From positions 1 to 22,506 of the forward strand of contig JAHHSJ010000029.1 of the NCBI GenBank assembly GCA_020025295.1: 22,506 nucleotides of DNA. Direction: 5' to 3'. Below, one piece after another: positions 14,971 through 22,361 of the stretch. Origin of the DNA: Oscillospiraceae bacterium. GTDB taxonomy: Bacteria > Bacillota > Clostridia > Oscillospirales > Oscillospiraceae. The position numbers were made by a program, and so were the translations under genes. The notes under the pieces were generated by a model. The model was not told the DNA's origin and ran no database searches. It saw only the letters and a program-made list of their open reading frames with translations. Each line of letters begins with the position of its first letter. Position 1 is the stretch's first letter.

Positions 14971-17202
14971 GTGGATCACCCGGAACTGGAAACTTTAGAA
15001 GGCACCGTCTCGGCGGTCATCTATCAGAACCCGGAGAACGGTTATACGGTTCTCCGGGTCAAATCCCGTGAGGGCAGTCAGACCGTCGTCGGTGAGCTGG
15101 CTCAGGTATCCCCCGGAGAGACGGTGCTGGCCACCGGAATCTGGGTGGACCACCCCAGCTTCGGCCCCCAATTCAAAGCCGCTCACATGGAACTGTCCAT
15201 CCCCACCGGTCAGCACGGCATTTATGAGTACCTGGCATCCGGTGTGATTAAAGGTGTTGGAAAACAAACAGCACGCCGAATTGTGGATCAGTTCGGCAGC
15301 GAAACTCTGTCGGTCATTGAGTCTGACCCGGAGCAGCTGGCCACAGTGAAGGGCATCACACTGAAAAAGGCGCTGGCCATTCAGGCGGAATTCCTCCAAA
15401 AGGCGGGTATGCGCCGTCTGGTAGAATTTCTCGGCGAATTCCAGCTGCCGGTCTCTCTGGCCCTCTCTCTCTGGCGCAGATACGCCGACCGGGCCATTGA
15501 CATCATCCGGGCCGACCCCTATTTGCTGCTGGAGCAGGATCTGGGGGTACGGTTTGCCGACGCCGACCGTATCGCCGCCGCCTGCGGCATCGGAGCCTCT
15601 GACCTCATTCGCATTGAGGCCAGTGTGCTGTACACCTTACAGCACAATTTGGGCAACGGTCACTGTTTTCTGCCCCGGGAGGCGCTTTTGCCTGCGGCTC
15701 AGCGACTTTTACGACTTGAGGACCCCTCTCTGCTGGAGGAAGGGCTGGACGCCCTGCGGCTTCGGGGGCGTGTAACGCTGGAACCAGTCGCCAATGTGGA
15801 GGCGGTCTACCTCACCGAACTTTACGAAGAGGAGTGCTTCATCGCTGACACCATTCACGCCATGTGCCAGCACCAGCTCCGTCCCCCAGACCATCTGGAG
15901 AAGCTCATTGACCGAGTGGAACGGGATCAGCATCTGACTTATGCAGAAGAACAGCGAGAGGGCGTACGCATGGCTGCCTATCGGCAGGTCATGCTGCTCA
16001 CCGGCGGTCCCGGCACCGGCAAAACCACCAGCCTGCGGGGGATTCTGGGTCTTTACGAACAGATGGGGCTGAAAACCCTGCTCTGCGCTCCCACGGGACG
16101 AGCCGCCAAGCGGCTGGGTGAGCTTTGCGGCACGGAAGCTTCTACCATCCACCGTCTGCTGGAGGCCGGATACGACTCCGAAAGCGGAAAGTTGGCTTTC
16201 CAACGAAATCAGGATGAGCCGCTGGAATGTCACGCTGTCATTGTGGATGAAACCTCCATGGTAGATGTTCCTCTGATGGCCGCCCTGCTCTCCGCCCTGC
16301 CCAACGGCTGCCGTCTGGTGCTGGTGGGCGACCCGGATCAGCTGCCCTCGGTAGGCCCCGGTCAGGTCTTTGACCATCTCATCCGCTCCACTATGGTGCC
16401 CAACACTAAGCTGACCGCCATCTTCCGTCAGGCGCAGCAATCGAAAATCGTCATGAATGCCCACTCCGTGAACCGGGGCATGGTGCCAAGTTTGAAAAAC
16501 AACGGCGGCGACTTTTTCTTTCTCCGTCGCAAGGACGGACAAGCGGCGGTGGAAACCATTGTGGAGCTTTGCCGCACCCGACTCCCGGAGCGCATGGGAA
16601 TTCCCGCCGATCAGATTCAGGTGCTGTCCCCCACACGCAAGTATCAGACCGGAACCGCCAATCTGAATCTGGCTTTGCAGGCGGCGCTCAATCCCCACCG
16701 GGACGGCTATCCGGAGCGCAAGCACGGCAGCGTCATCTTCCGTATTGGCGACCGTGTAATGCAGATCAAGAACAACTATGATGTGCTCTGGCGCACGGAG
16801 GACGGACTCAAGGGCGGCATGGGCGTCTTTAACGGCGATGTGGGCTTTATCACCGACATCACCCCGGAGGGCGACTGCGTCACCGTCAACTTTGACGGCC
16901 ATGTGGTGGAATACACCCCAGATATGCTCAATGAACTGGAAATGGCCTACGCCATGACCGTGCATAAATCTCAGGGCAGCGAATACCGTGCCGTCATTCT
17001 GGCTGCCGTCAACGGCGCCCCCATGCTGCTGACCCGGGGGATGCTGTACACTGCCATCACCCGAGCCAGAGAACTGCTCATTATTGTGGGCGATGAGGAT
17101 GTGGTGGTGCGGATGACCGAAAACGACAAGCAGACCAAGCGCTTCAGCGGCATTTGCAGCCGTCTGTGCGCCATGGGGCAGGCCTATCTCCCCTTTGACT
17201 GA
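14971..17202 (+). CDS. recD2: RecD2-type ATP-dependent DNA helicase
   Basis: This 743-residue protein is a RecD-like superfamily 1B helicase that moves 5'-to-3' on DNA and acts in repair without RecBC partners. An N-terminal OB-like region (LEGTVSAVIYQNPENGYTVLRV) and helix-hairpin-helix repeats (about residues 85-215) precede the helicase core. Walker A GGPGTGKTT is at 345-353, VDETSM at 425-430, GDPDQLPSVGPG at 453-464. The C-terminal helicase motifs AMTVHKSQGSEY and YTAITRAREL are present. GTG 14971 follows AAAGGAGGT; the frame is open further upstream to 14797, but that part overlaps the preceding gene. It is the last gene before a terminator and probably SOS-controlled. Confidence 0.94.
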   Translation: MDHPELETLEGTVSAVIYQNPENGYTVLRVKSREGSQTVVGELAQVSPGETVLATGIWVDHPSFGPQFKAAHMELSIPTGQHGIYEYLASGVIKGVGKQTARRIVDQFGSETLSVIESDPEQLATVKGITLKKALAIQAEFLQKAGMRRLVEFLGEFQLPVSLALSLWRRYADRAIDIIRADPYLLLEQDLGVRFADADRIAAACGIGASDLIRIEASVLYTLQHNLGNGHCFLPREALLPAAQRLLRLEDPSLLEEGLDALRLRGRVTLEPVANVEAVYLTELYEEECFIADTIHAMCQHQLRPPDHLEKLIDRVERDQHLTYAEEQREGVRMAAYRQVMLLTGGPGTGKTTSLRGILGLYEQMGLKTLLCAPTGRAAKRLGELCGTEASTIHRLLEAGYDSESGKLAFQRNQDEPLECHAVIVDETSMVDVPLMAALLSALPNGCRLVLVGDPDQLPSVGPGQVFDHLIRSTMVPNTKLTAIFRQAQQSKIVMNAHSVNRGMVPSLKNNGGDFFFLRRKDGQAAVETIVELCRTRLPERMGIPADQIQVLSPTRKYQTGTANLNLALQAALNPHRDGYPERKHGSVIFRIGDRVMQIKNNYDVLWRTEDGLKGGMGVFNGDVGFITDITPEGDCVTVNFDGHVVEYTPDMLNELEMAYAMTVHKSQGSEYRAVILAAVNGAPMLLTRGMLYTAITRARELLIIVGDEDVVVRMTENDKQTKRFSGICSRLCAMGQAYLPFD

Positions 17203-17204
17203 CC

Positions 17205-17240
17205 AAAAGCCGTCCAATGCTCTGCATTGAACGGCTTTTT
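17205..17240 (+). terminator. Terminator of the uvrB-uvrA-recD2 operon
   Basis: AAAAGCCGT and CAATGC on the left pair with GCATTG and ACGGCTTTT on the right (one mismatch, three-base loop), ending in five T. It begins directly after the recD2 stop. Confidence 0.87.
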
Positions 17241-17257
17241 CAGCTGTTTTTCAGTTG
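17236..17257 (+). promoter_or_regulatory. Tandem 11-bp direct repeat upstream of the response regulator
   Basis: TTTTTCAGCTG is directly followed by TTTTTCAGTTG (10 of 11 identical). OmpR-family regulators typically bind two direct half-sites one helical turn apart. The repeat covers the -35 region of a candidate promoter whose -10 TAGAAT is at 17265-17270, fitting self-activation. The first repeat also includes the T-tract of the preceding terminator, so part of the similarity could be chance. Confidence 0.4.
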
Positions 17258-17323
17258 TTCACATTAGAATACTTGTATCAGAGCGGAATTTTGTTTACAC
17301 TTTGCTGGAAAGGAGGTCGTGCT

Positions 17324-18007
17324 ATGCGTATTTTAGTGGTTGAGGACGAGCGCCGTCTGGCGTCCACCATCCGGGACCTGCTGGAGGCCCACAACTACAC
17401 AGCGGATGTGTGCTATGACGGGGAATCCGGTCTGGACAACGCCCTCAGCGGCATTTACGACCTGATGATTTTAGATGTGATGCTGCCCAAGCGGGACGGC
17501 TTTTCTGTGGTACAGGAGCTGCGCCGGGCACAAAGCACTCTGCCTGTGCTGATGCTCACCGCAAAGAGCGAGATTGCCGACCGGGTCCACGGACTGGATG
17601 CCGGTGCGGACTACTACCTCACCAAGCCCTTTGCCTCCGAGGAATTGCTGGCCTGTCTGCGAGCGCTGTCCCGAAAGAGCACCAAGGCATGGGACAACAC
17701 CCTCACATTCGGCGATCTTCAGCTGGATCTGGGCAGCTGCGTGCTGAGCTGCGGCGAGCACTCGGTGCGGCTGAGTCGGAAGGAATTTGACCTCATGAGC
17801 TTCTTTATGACCAATCACAATCAGGTGGTCTCCAAGGACACCCTGCTGCTGAAGGTCTGGGGCTATGAGTCTGAGGCAGAGGACAACAATGTGGAGGTAT
17901 ACATCTCCTTCCTCCGCAAAAAACTCAAGCATCTGAAAAGCCGGGTCACGATTCAAACCCAGCGGATGGTAGGCTACTATTTACAGGAAGGAGCCGACAG
18001 CCAATGA
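17324..18007 (+). CDS. OmpR/PhoB-family response regulator
   Basis: This 227-residue DNA-binding regulator is switched by phosphorylation from the kinase encoded next. The receiver domain (about 1-118) has acidic residues E7/D8, phospho-acceptor D51 in LMILDVMLPKRDG, T79 and K101 (LTKPF). The winged-helix domain (about 128-222) has RLSRKEFDLMSFFMTNHNQVVSKDTLLLKVWG and the recognition-helix segment NNVEVYISFLRKKL. ATG 17324 follows AAAGGAGG; a longer frame from 17255 runs through the regulatory region and was rejected. Its stop overlaps the kinase start (ATGA). Target genes cannot be told; the tandem repeat upstream suggests self-regulation. Confidence 0.94.
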   Translation: MRILVVEDERRLASTIRDLLEAHNYTADVCYDGESGLDNALSGIYDLMILDVMLPKRDGFSVVQELRRAQSTLPVLMLTAKSEIADRVHGLDAGADYYLTKPFASEELLACLRALSRKSTKAWDNTLTFGDLQLDLGSCVLSCGEHSVRLSRKEFDLMSFFMTNHNQVVSKDTLLLKVWGYESEAEDNNVEVYISFLRKKLKHLKSRVTIQTQRMVGYYLQEGADSQ

Positions 18008-19248
18008 TTCAGAAGCTCCGGCGGAAATTTATTGCGGTAAATATGCTCTTTGTTTCCGTCATCCTGATTACCCTCTTTTCCGTGGTACTGCTCACCACCG
18101 GAAACAGCCTGCGCCGGGACAGCTATCTGGCACTGGAACACAGCCTGACCCTCTCCGGTAACTCGCTGGTGCTGCAGCCCCCGGAATTCCACACAGCCCC
18201 ACAGCAGGCGCTGCCCGGCTCCGGGACGGTGGCACTCCCCTGTCTGATCGTTCAGGTCACCCAGAACAACTATGTTTATATCCTCACCAATCAGTTTTTC
18301 GACACCTCCGACGAGGAGGCGCTCCGTTCGGTTATTGCCGCTGCCCTTTCCGACAAGGCCTCCGGGGATTACCATGGGAACGGCTATCACCTGCGGTATC
18401 TCCGTGCCTCCGGTGTGTCCGGCACCCGAATTGCCTTTGTGGATCTCTCTCAGGAGCGCAGCACCATTCAGGCCCTCTCCCGGAACCTCTCGGTGATCGG
18501 TCTGGGCACTCTGGGTGTCTTTTTCCTGCTGAGTATTCTGCTCTCTCGCTGGGCGGTCCGCCCCGTGGAACAGAGCTGGAAACAGCAGCAGCAATTTGTG
18601 GCGGACGCTTCCCACGAGCTGAAAACGCCCCTGACGGTGATCTTGTCCAGCGTGGATATGCTGCAAGACTATCAAGATGCCGACGAGGAAAAGCGGCTGC
18701 GCTGGCAGGACAACATCCGCTACGCCTCCCGGCAGATGCAGACGCTGGTAGAGCAGCTTTTGCTGCTGGCCCGGAGCGACAACGCTTCCCAGCCCATGGA
18801 GCCGGTTCGGCTGAACCTGTCCGAACTGGTGGAGGAGCAGACGCTGGTCTTTGACCCCATTGCCTTCGAGCAGGGCAAGTCCATCGACACCGAACTGGCG
18901 GACGAAAGTCCTGTACAGGGCGACCCGGCACTGCTTCGCCGCATTGTGGACATTTATCTGGACAACGCCTGCAAATATGCCGACCCCGGCAGCGTCATTC
19001 AGGTATCGGTGGCGGAAAACGGCCGGCACATTCAGCTTGCAGTCCACACCAAAGGCACGCCCCTCACCAAAGAACAGCTGCACCGCATCTTTACCCGGTT
19101 CTACCGGGTGGATGACTCCCGTACACAGGAGGGCTACGGTCTGGGGCTTTCCATTGCCTCGGAGCTTGCCAACCTCCATCGGGGCAAGGTCTGGGCGGAA
19201 GCTGCTTTGGACGGAAACACCTTCTTCCTGTCCCTCCCCAAGGCCTGA
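18004..19248 (+). CDS. Two-component sensor histidine kinase
   Basis: This 414-residue membrane kinase senses an unknown signal and phosphorylates the regulator encoded before it. Membrane segment 1 covers about residues 9-31, an extracellular sensor region of about 130 residues follows, and segment 2 lies at about 163-182. The dimerisation/phospho-acceptor helix has H204 in DASHELKTPLTVIL. The ATP-binding domain has the N box DNACKYA (320-326), an F-box-like RIFTRFYRVDDSR, and the G2 box GYGLGL (377-382). The first glycine box is degenerate (HTKGTPL), as in some kinases of this group. It overlaps the regulator by four bases. No hairpin terminator is evident before the CobW gene, so some readthrough into it is possible. 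Confidence 0.93.
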   Translation: MIQKLRRKFIAVNMLFVSVILITLFSVVLLTTGNSLRRDSYLALEHSLTLSGNSLVLQPPEFHTAPQQALPGSGTVALPCLIVQVTQNNYVYILTNQFFDTSDEEALRSVIAAALSDKASGDYHGNGYHLRYLRASGVSGTRIAFVDLSQERSTIQALSRNLSVIGLGTLGVFFLLSILLSRWAVRPVEQSWKQQQQFVADASHELKTPLTVILSSVDMLQDYQDADEEKRLRWQDNIRYASRQMQTLVEQLLLLARSDNASQPMEPVRLNLSELVEEQTLVFDPIAFEQGKSIDTELADESPVQGDPALLRRIVDIYLDNACKYADPGSVIQVSVAENGRHIQLAVHTKGTPLTKEQLHRIFTRFYRVDDSRTQEGYGLGLSIASELANLHRGKVWAEAALDGNTFFLSLPKA

Positions 19249-19282
19249 TTTGCGGTTTTCCCATCCATTCTGCGGCAAAGAC

Positions 19283-19310
19283 TTGCATTTTCTATGATTT
19301 GGGGTACAAT
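19283..19310 (+). promoter_or_regulatory. Candidate promoter of the CobW gene pair
   Basis: TTGCAT (19283-19288), a 16-base spacer and TACAAT (19305-19310) lie about 40 bases before the start codon. I looked for a Zur-type palindrome around it and found none. Confidence 0.5.
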
Positions 19311-19347
19311 ATAGAATGAATTTTTGATGGAATCGAGGTTTTTTATC

Positions 19348-20490
19348 ATGACGAAGATCGATATTATTTCCGGCTTCCTTGGTGCCGGTAAAACCACTCT
19401 GATTAAAAAGCTGCTGGAGGAGTGCTTTAAGGGCGAAAAGCTGGTGCTCATTGAAAACGAGTTTGGCGAAATCGGCATCGACGGCGGCTTCCTGAAGGAT
19501 TCCGGCATTCAGATCAACGAGATGAACTCCGGCTGCATCTGCTGCTCTCTGGTGGGTGACTTCAACCAGGCGCTCCATGATGTGGTGGAGCAGTATCAGC
19601 CGGACCGTGTCATCATCGAGCCTTCCGGCGTGGGCAAGCTCAGCGATGTGAGCCGTGCCGTGGGCAACGCCAGCAAGTCCACTCCCATGGAGCTGGGCAG
19701 CGCTGTGGCTGTGGTCAACGCTAAGAAGTGCAAGGTGTTTATGAAGAATTTCGGCGAGTTCTTCAACGACCAGATTGAGACCGCCGGCACCATTATCCTC
19801 TCCCGCACGCAGGACATCACCGATGCCAAGCTGCAGGAGGTCATGGAGCTGCTCCGTTCTCACAATCCGGACGCCACCATCATCACCACTCCCTGGGACG
19901 AGCTGTCCGGTGATGTGATCCTCTCCGCTATGGATCATCACTCTCTGGCCGAAGATCTCATTGCTCAGGCCAAGGCTGAGGCTGAGCACCACCATCACCA
20001 CGATCATGACGAGTGCGACGATCCCGAGTGCTCCTGCCATGACCATCATCATCACGATCACGATCACGACCATGACCATGAGCACGAACATGAGCATGAG
20101 CATCATCACGACCACGAGCATGAGCATGATCATGAGCACCACCACCATCATGACGGCGAGTGCCATGATCCCAACTGCTCCTGCCACGATCATCACCATC
20201 ATCACGGCCATCATGCCGACGAGGTGTTTGTGAGCTGGGGCACTGAGACGCCCAAGAAGTTCACCGAGGAGGAGATTCGCTCCGCTCTGGAGAAGCTGGA
20301 TGAGGGCGAATACGGCGCCATTCTCCGTGCCAAGGGCATTGTCCCCGATGTCAACGGCGGCTGGATTCATTTTGACATGGTTCCCGGCGAGTTTGACATC
20401 CGTCACGGCAGCGCAGACTACACCGGCCGCCTGTGCGTCATCGGCTCCGGCCTGAAGGAGCATGACCTGCCCGGCGTGTTCGGTCTTTAA
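19348..20490 (+). CDS. COG0523 (CobW/ZNG-like) metallochaperone GTPase with His/Cys-rich region
   Basis: This 380-residue G3E GTPase belongs to the CobW/YjiA/ZNG group, which deliver metals, often zinc or cobalt, to target proteins. Walker A GFLGAGKT is at residues 9-16, switch region ENEFGEIGID at 36-45, the family metal motif CICC at 63-66, and SRTQD stands in for NKxD. Residues 214-289 are an extreme metal-binding stretch: 39 of 76 residues are His, and a module C-x4-C-S-C-H-D-H4 occurs twice. The CobW C-terminal domain follows (FVSWGTETPKKFTEEEI...RAKGIV...WIHFDMVPGEFDI). ATG 19348 has GAGG nine bases upstream; earlier in-frame starts lack a site. It is followed after 12 bases by a second COG0523-like gene. 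The metal is not determinable; zinc or nickel storage/delivery is plausible. Confidence 0.93.
   Translation: MTKIDIISGFLGAGKTTLIKKLLEECFKGEKLVLIENEFGEIGIDGGFLKDSGIQINEMNSGCICCSLVGDFNQALHDVVEQYQPDRVIIEPSGVGKLSDVSRAVGNASKSTPMELGSAVAVVNAKKCKVFMKNFGEFFNDQIETAGTIILSRTQDITDAKLQEVMELLRSHNPDATIITTPWDELSGDVILSAMDHHSLAEDLIAQAKAEAEHHHHHDHDECDDPECSCHDHHHHDHDHDHDHEHEHEHEHHHDHEHEHDHEHHHHHDGECHDPNCSCHDHHHHHGHHADEVFVSWGTETPKKFTEEEIRSALEKLDEGEYGAILRAKGIVPDVNGGWIHFDMVPGEFDIRHGSADYTGRLCVIGSGLKEHDLPGVFGL
19987..20214 (+). repeat. Low-complexity CAT/CAC-GAN repeat coding the His-rich region
   Basis: Repeated CAT/CAC codons alternate with GAT/GAC/GAG, coding runs of His-Asp and His-Glu. The stretch is prone to replication slippage, so its length may vary between strains. 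It contains two copies of the Cys module described under the CobW gene. Confidence 0.85.
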
Positions 20491-20502
20491 GTGAGGTAAC
20501 CC

Positions 20503-21450
20503 ATGGTGAAGAAAAAAGAAGTCCCGGTCTATATGATCAGCGGATTTTTGGATTCCGGAAAAACCAACTTTATCAGCCCCATGCTGGCCGGCGATGAATT
20601 CACCGCCGACGAGCGCACCCTGCTTCTGGTGACGGAAGAGGGCGAGGAGGAGTTCGACGAAGAGGCTATGCTGGCCCATGATGTTCGGATGCACGTCTTT
20701 GAGGACAAGTCCGACTTCACCCGGGAAGAGTGCCTGAAGCTGGACAACAAGTACCATCCCACCCAGATTGTCATTGAGTACAACGGTATGTGGCAGATGC
20801 CTGAGATTCAGGAGATCATGCCGCCCCACTGGGTGCTCTATCAGATCGTTACCACGGTGGACTGCACCACCTTCGACCTGTACTCCAAGAACATGGCTTC
20901 CCTGATGATGCAGCATATCAGCAACGCAGACATGGTCATTTTCAACCGCTGCACCGACGCTCTGGCGGAAACGCTCCGTGGCCGCAACATCAAGATGCTG
21001 AACCGCCGTGCTGAGATGTTCCTGGAATACACCGATGACCGCATGGAGGAATACGACGACGGTACGCCGCCCTTCGACCTCTCCAAGCCGGTGTTGGAGT
21101 TGAGTGACGACGATTTTGGTGTCTGGTATGTGGACATCATGGACAATCTGGACCGCTATCGCGGCAAGGTCGTGTCCTTCCTCGGTCAGGTGGCTCAGTC
21201 CGACAAGTTCCCCCGTGGCACCTGCGCCTGTGGCCGCTTTGCCATGGTCTGCTGTGCAGAGGACACCACTTTCTTGGGCCTGCTGCTCAAGGGGCCTGAA
21301 ATCAAGGACCTCAAGACCAAGGATTGGATTCAGGTTACCGCTCGGGTGGACATTGAGAACATGAAGATCTATCAGGGCGACGGCCCGGTGCTCCATATTT
21401 TGGATGTCAAGCCCGCCGAGGCACCTCAGGACGAACTGGTCTACTTCTAA
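20503..21450 (+). CDS. COG0523-like P-loop protein fused to a TIGR03943/DUF1980 (YcgQ-type) C-terminal domain
   Basis: This 315-residue protein joins two parts. Residues 1-200 look like a diverged CobW-type GTPase: the P-loop GFLDSGKT is at 14-21 and FNRCTD resembles the NKxD motif, but the CxCC metal motif and the canonical ENEFG switch are missing. From about residue 205 the sequence resembles the C-terminal domain of YcgQ-like TIGR03943/DUF1980 proteins: RGKVVSFLGQV, GRFAMVCCAEDTTFLGLLLKG, a WIQVTARV strand, and the closing HILDVKPAEAPQDELVYF. In other Firmicutes that domain belongs to a membrane-permease partner near CobW genes; here there is no membrane segment. GAGGT precedes ATG 20503, 12 bases after the first CobW gene, so both are co-expressed. 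Metal trafficking is inferred; the domain call is from motif memory. Confidence 0.82.
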   Translation: MVKKKEVPVYMISGFLDSGKTNFISPMLAGDEFTADERTLLLVTEEGEEEFDEEAMLAHDVRMHVFEDKSDFTREECLKLDNKYHPTQIVIEYNGMWQMPEIQEIMPPHWVLYQIVTTVDCTTFDLYSKNMASLMMQHISNADMVIFNRCTDALAETLRGRNIKMLNRRAEMFLEYTDDRMEEYDDGTPPFDLSKPVLELSDDDFGVWYVDIMDNLDRYRGKVVSFLGQVAQSDKFPRGTCACGRFAMVCCAEDTTFLGLLLKGPEIKDLKTKDWIQVTARVDIENMKIYQGDGPVLHILDVKPAEAPQDELVYF

Positions 21451-21464
21451 CTGCATTTAATTCG

Positions 21465-21499
21465 ATTGGAGAAGATTCGCTGAATCTTCTCCAATTTTT
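21465..21499 (+). terminator. Terminator of the CobW pair
   Basis: A perfect 14-bp stem (21465-21478 with 21482-21495) with a three-base loop is followed by a run of T to 21499. It lies 14 bases past the stop codon. Confidence 0.92.
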
Positions 21500-21508
21500 C
21501 GTCTATCA

Positions 21509-21526
21509 TTGTTAAAATATCAAACA
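21509..21526 (+). promoter_or_regulatory. Possible Rex operator half-site upstream of rex
   Basis: TTGTTAA-AATA-TCAAACA has one perfect half of the Rex consensus TTGTTAA-N4-TTAACAA, but only four of seven matches in the other half. Rex often controls its own gene in Clostridia, so the location fits, but the match is weak. Confidence 0.25.
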
Positions 21527-21561
21527 GGATTTTCTTTTTCCAATGCAATTTATAAATTTAT

Positions 21562-21590
21562 TTGACTTTTCCATGGAATTGCGTTAGAGT
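21562..21590 (+). promoter_or_regulatory. Promoter of rex
   Basis: TTGACT (21562-21567), a 17-base spacer and TAGAGT (21585-21590) lie in an AT-rich stretch about 44 bases before the start codon. TATAAG just downstream is an alternative -10. Confidence 0.55.
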
Positions 21591-21633
21591 ATAAGTAATT
21601 GTGACTTTACAACGAACGGAGGCCAATCCATCT

Positions 21634-22278
21634 ATGAAAAAGAAAGTTTCCAATGCGGTGGTCCGCCGTCTTCCTCGCTATTATGGACAGCTCAACGCCC
21701 TCTATCAGGTGGGCGTGGCCCGCATTTCCTCGTCCTCTCTGGGCAAGGTAATGAACCTGACCGCCAGCCAGATTCGGCAGGATTTGAGCTGCTTTGGTGA
21801 ATTCGGACAGCAGGGCTATGGATATAATGTAGAAAGTCTCCGCAACGAGATTGCGGAAATTCTGGGTATGAATCTGGGCCACACCGCCATCGTTTTGGGT
21901 GCCGGTAACTTGGGTCGTGCCCTCATTCAGAACTTCCAGTTCGCCCAGCACGGCTTTGAGCTGATTGCTGCCTTTGACACGGACCGCACTCTGGTGGGCA
22001 CCAGCATCGCCGGCGTTCCGGTCTACAACATCGACAAGCTGACCCAGTATCTGGAAAGCCAGCATGTGGATGTGGGCGTGCTCACCGTGCCCCAGAGCGC
22101 TGCCGTACCCACGGCCCAGCGGCTCATCGACGGCGGCGTCAAGGGTCTGTGGAACTTCACCAATGTGGAGCTTGGCATCCGAAACGAGGGTGTAGTGGTG
22201 GAAAATGTCCACTTTGCCGACTCGCTGCTGGCTCTGAGCTTCCTGATTTCCAACCCCGACAAAGATTCTTCTCGCTGA
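21634..22278 (+). CDS. rex: Redox-sensing transcriptional repressor Rex
   Basis: This 214-residue repressor senses the NADH/NAD+ ratio and controls fermentation and respiration genes. The N-terminal winged-helix domain has VVRRLPRYYGQLNALYQVGVARISS and NLTASQIRQDLSCFGEFGQQGYGYNV (about residues 41-66). The Rossmann domain begins with AIVLGAGNLGRAL (GxGxxG at 89-94), followed by AAFDTDRTLVG and the C-terminal domain-swap helix region (VVVENVHFADSLLALSFLI). ATG 21634 is preceded by CGGAGG at 11 bases; an upstream in-frame GTG at 21601 has no site. It stands alone after the CobW terminator and before the Cys-rich microprotein. The identification is very safe. Confidence 0.96.
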   Translation: MKKKVSNAVVRRLPRYYGQLNALYQVGVARISSSSLGKVMNLTASQIRQDLSCFGEFGQQGYGYNVESLRNEIAEILGMNLGHTAIVLGAGNLGRALIQNFQFAQHGFELIAAFDTDRTLVGTSIAGVPVYNIDKLTQYLESQHVDVGVLTVPQSAAVPTAQRLIDGGVKGLWNFTNVELGIRNEGVVVENVHFADSLLALSFLISNPDKDSSR

Positions 22279-22302
22279 TCCTGCACCCATTCCCTCCCCA
22301 CG

Positions 22303-22311
22303 CATAATATG
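22303..22311 (+). promoter_or_regulatory. Possible sporulation-type -10 before the microprotein gene
   Basis: CATAATATG fits eight of nine positions of the sigma-K -10 (CATANNNTA). CACC at 22284-22287, 15 bases earlier, could be its -35. It would start a transcript about 45 bases before the small gene. The motif is short and may be chance. Confidence 0.22.
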
Positions 22312-22312
22312 G

Positions 22313-22340
22313 GATTGAGGCCGCTTGACGGAGCTCAATC
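22313..22340 (+). other. Weak hairpin in the rex/microprotein spacer
   Basis: GATTGAG (22313-22319) can pair with CTCAATC (22334-22340), with a further CCG/CGG pairing inside. No T-run follows, so it is a poor terminator; it may shape the leader of the next gene. Confidence 0.35.
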
Positions 22341-22361
22341 TTAATATTAGGAGGTATCCTT

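Noticed and set aside
19249..19347. A Zur (zinc repressor) palindrome upstream of the CobW pair
   Set aside because: I looked for the TAAATCGTAAT-type palindrome and found no credible match.
19987..20214. CAT/GAN repeats read as a CRISPR-like or mobile repeat
   Set aside because: The repeats are in-frame codons of the CobW protein with no spacer structure.
17977..21456. A 1159-codon open frame on the minus strand with Met/Val-rich runs
   Set aside because: It is antisense to the histidine kinase and both CobW genes; the Met/Val runs are the reverse reading of the His codons, not a membrane protein.
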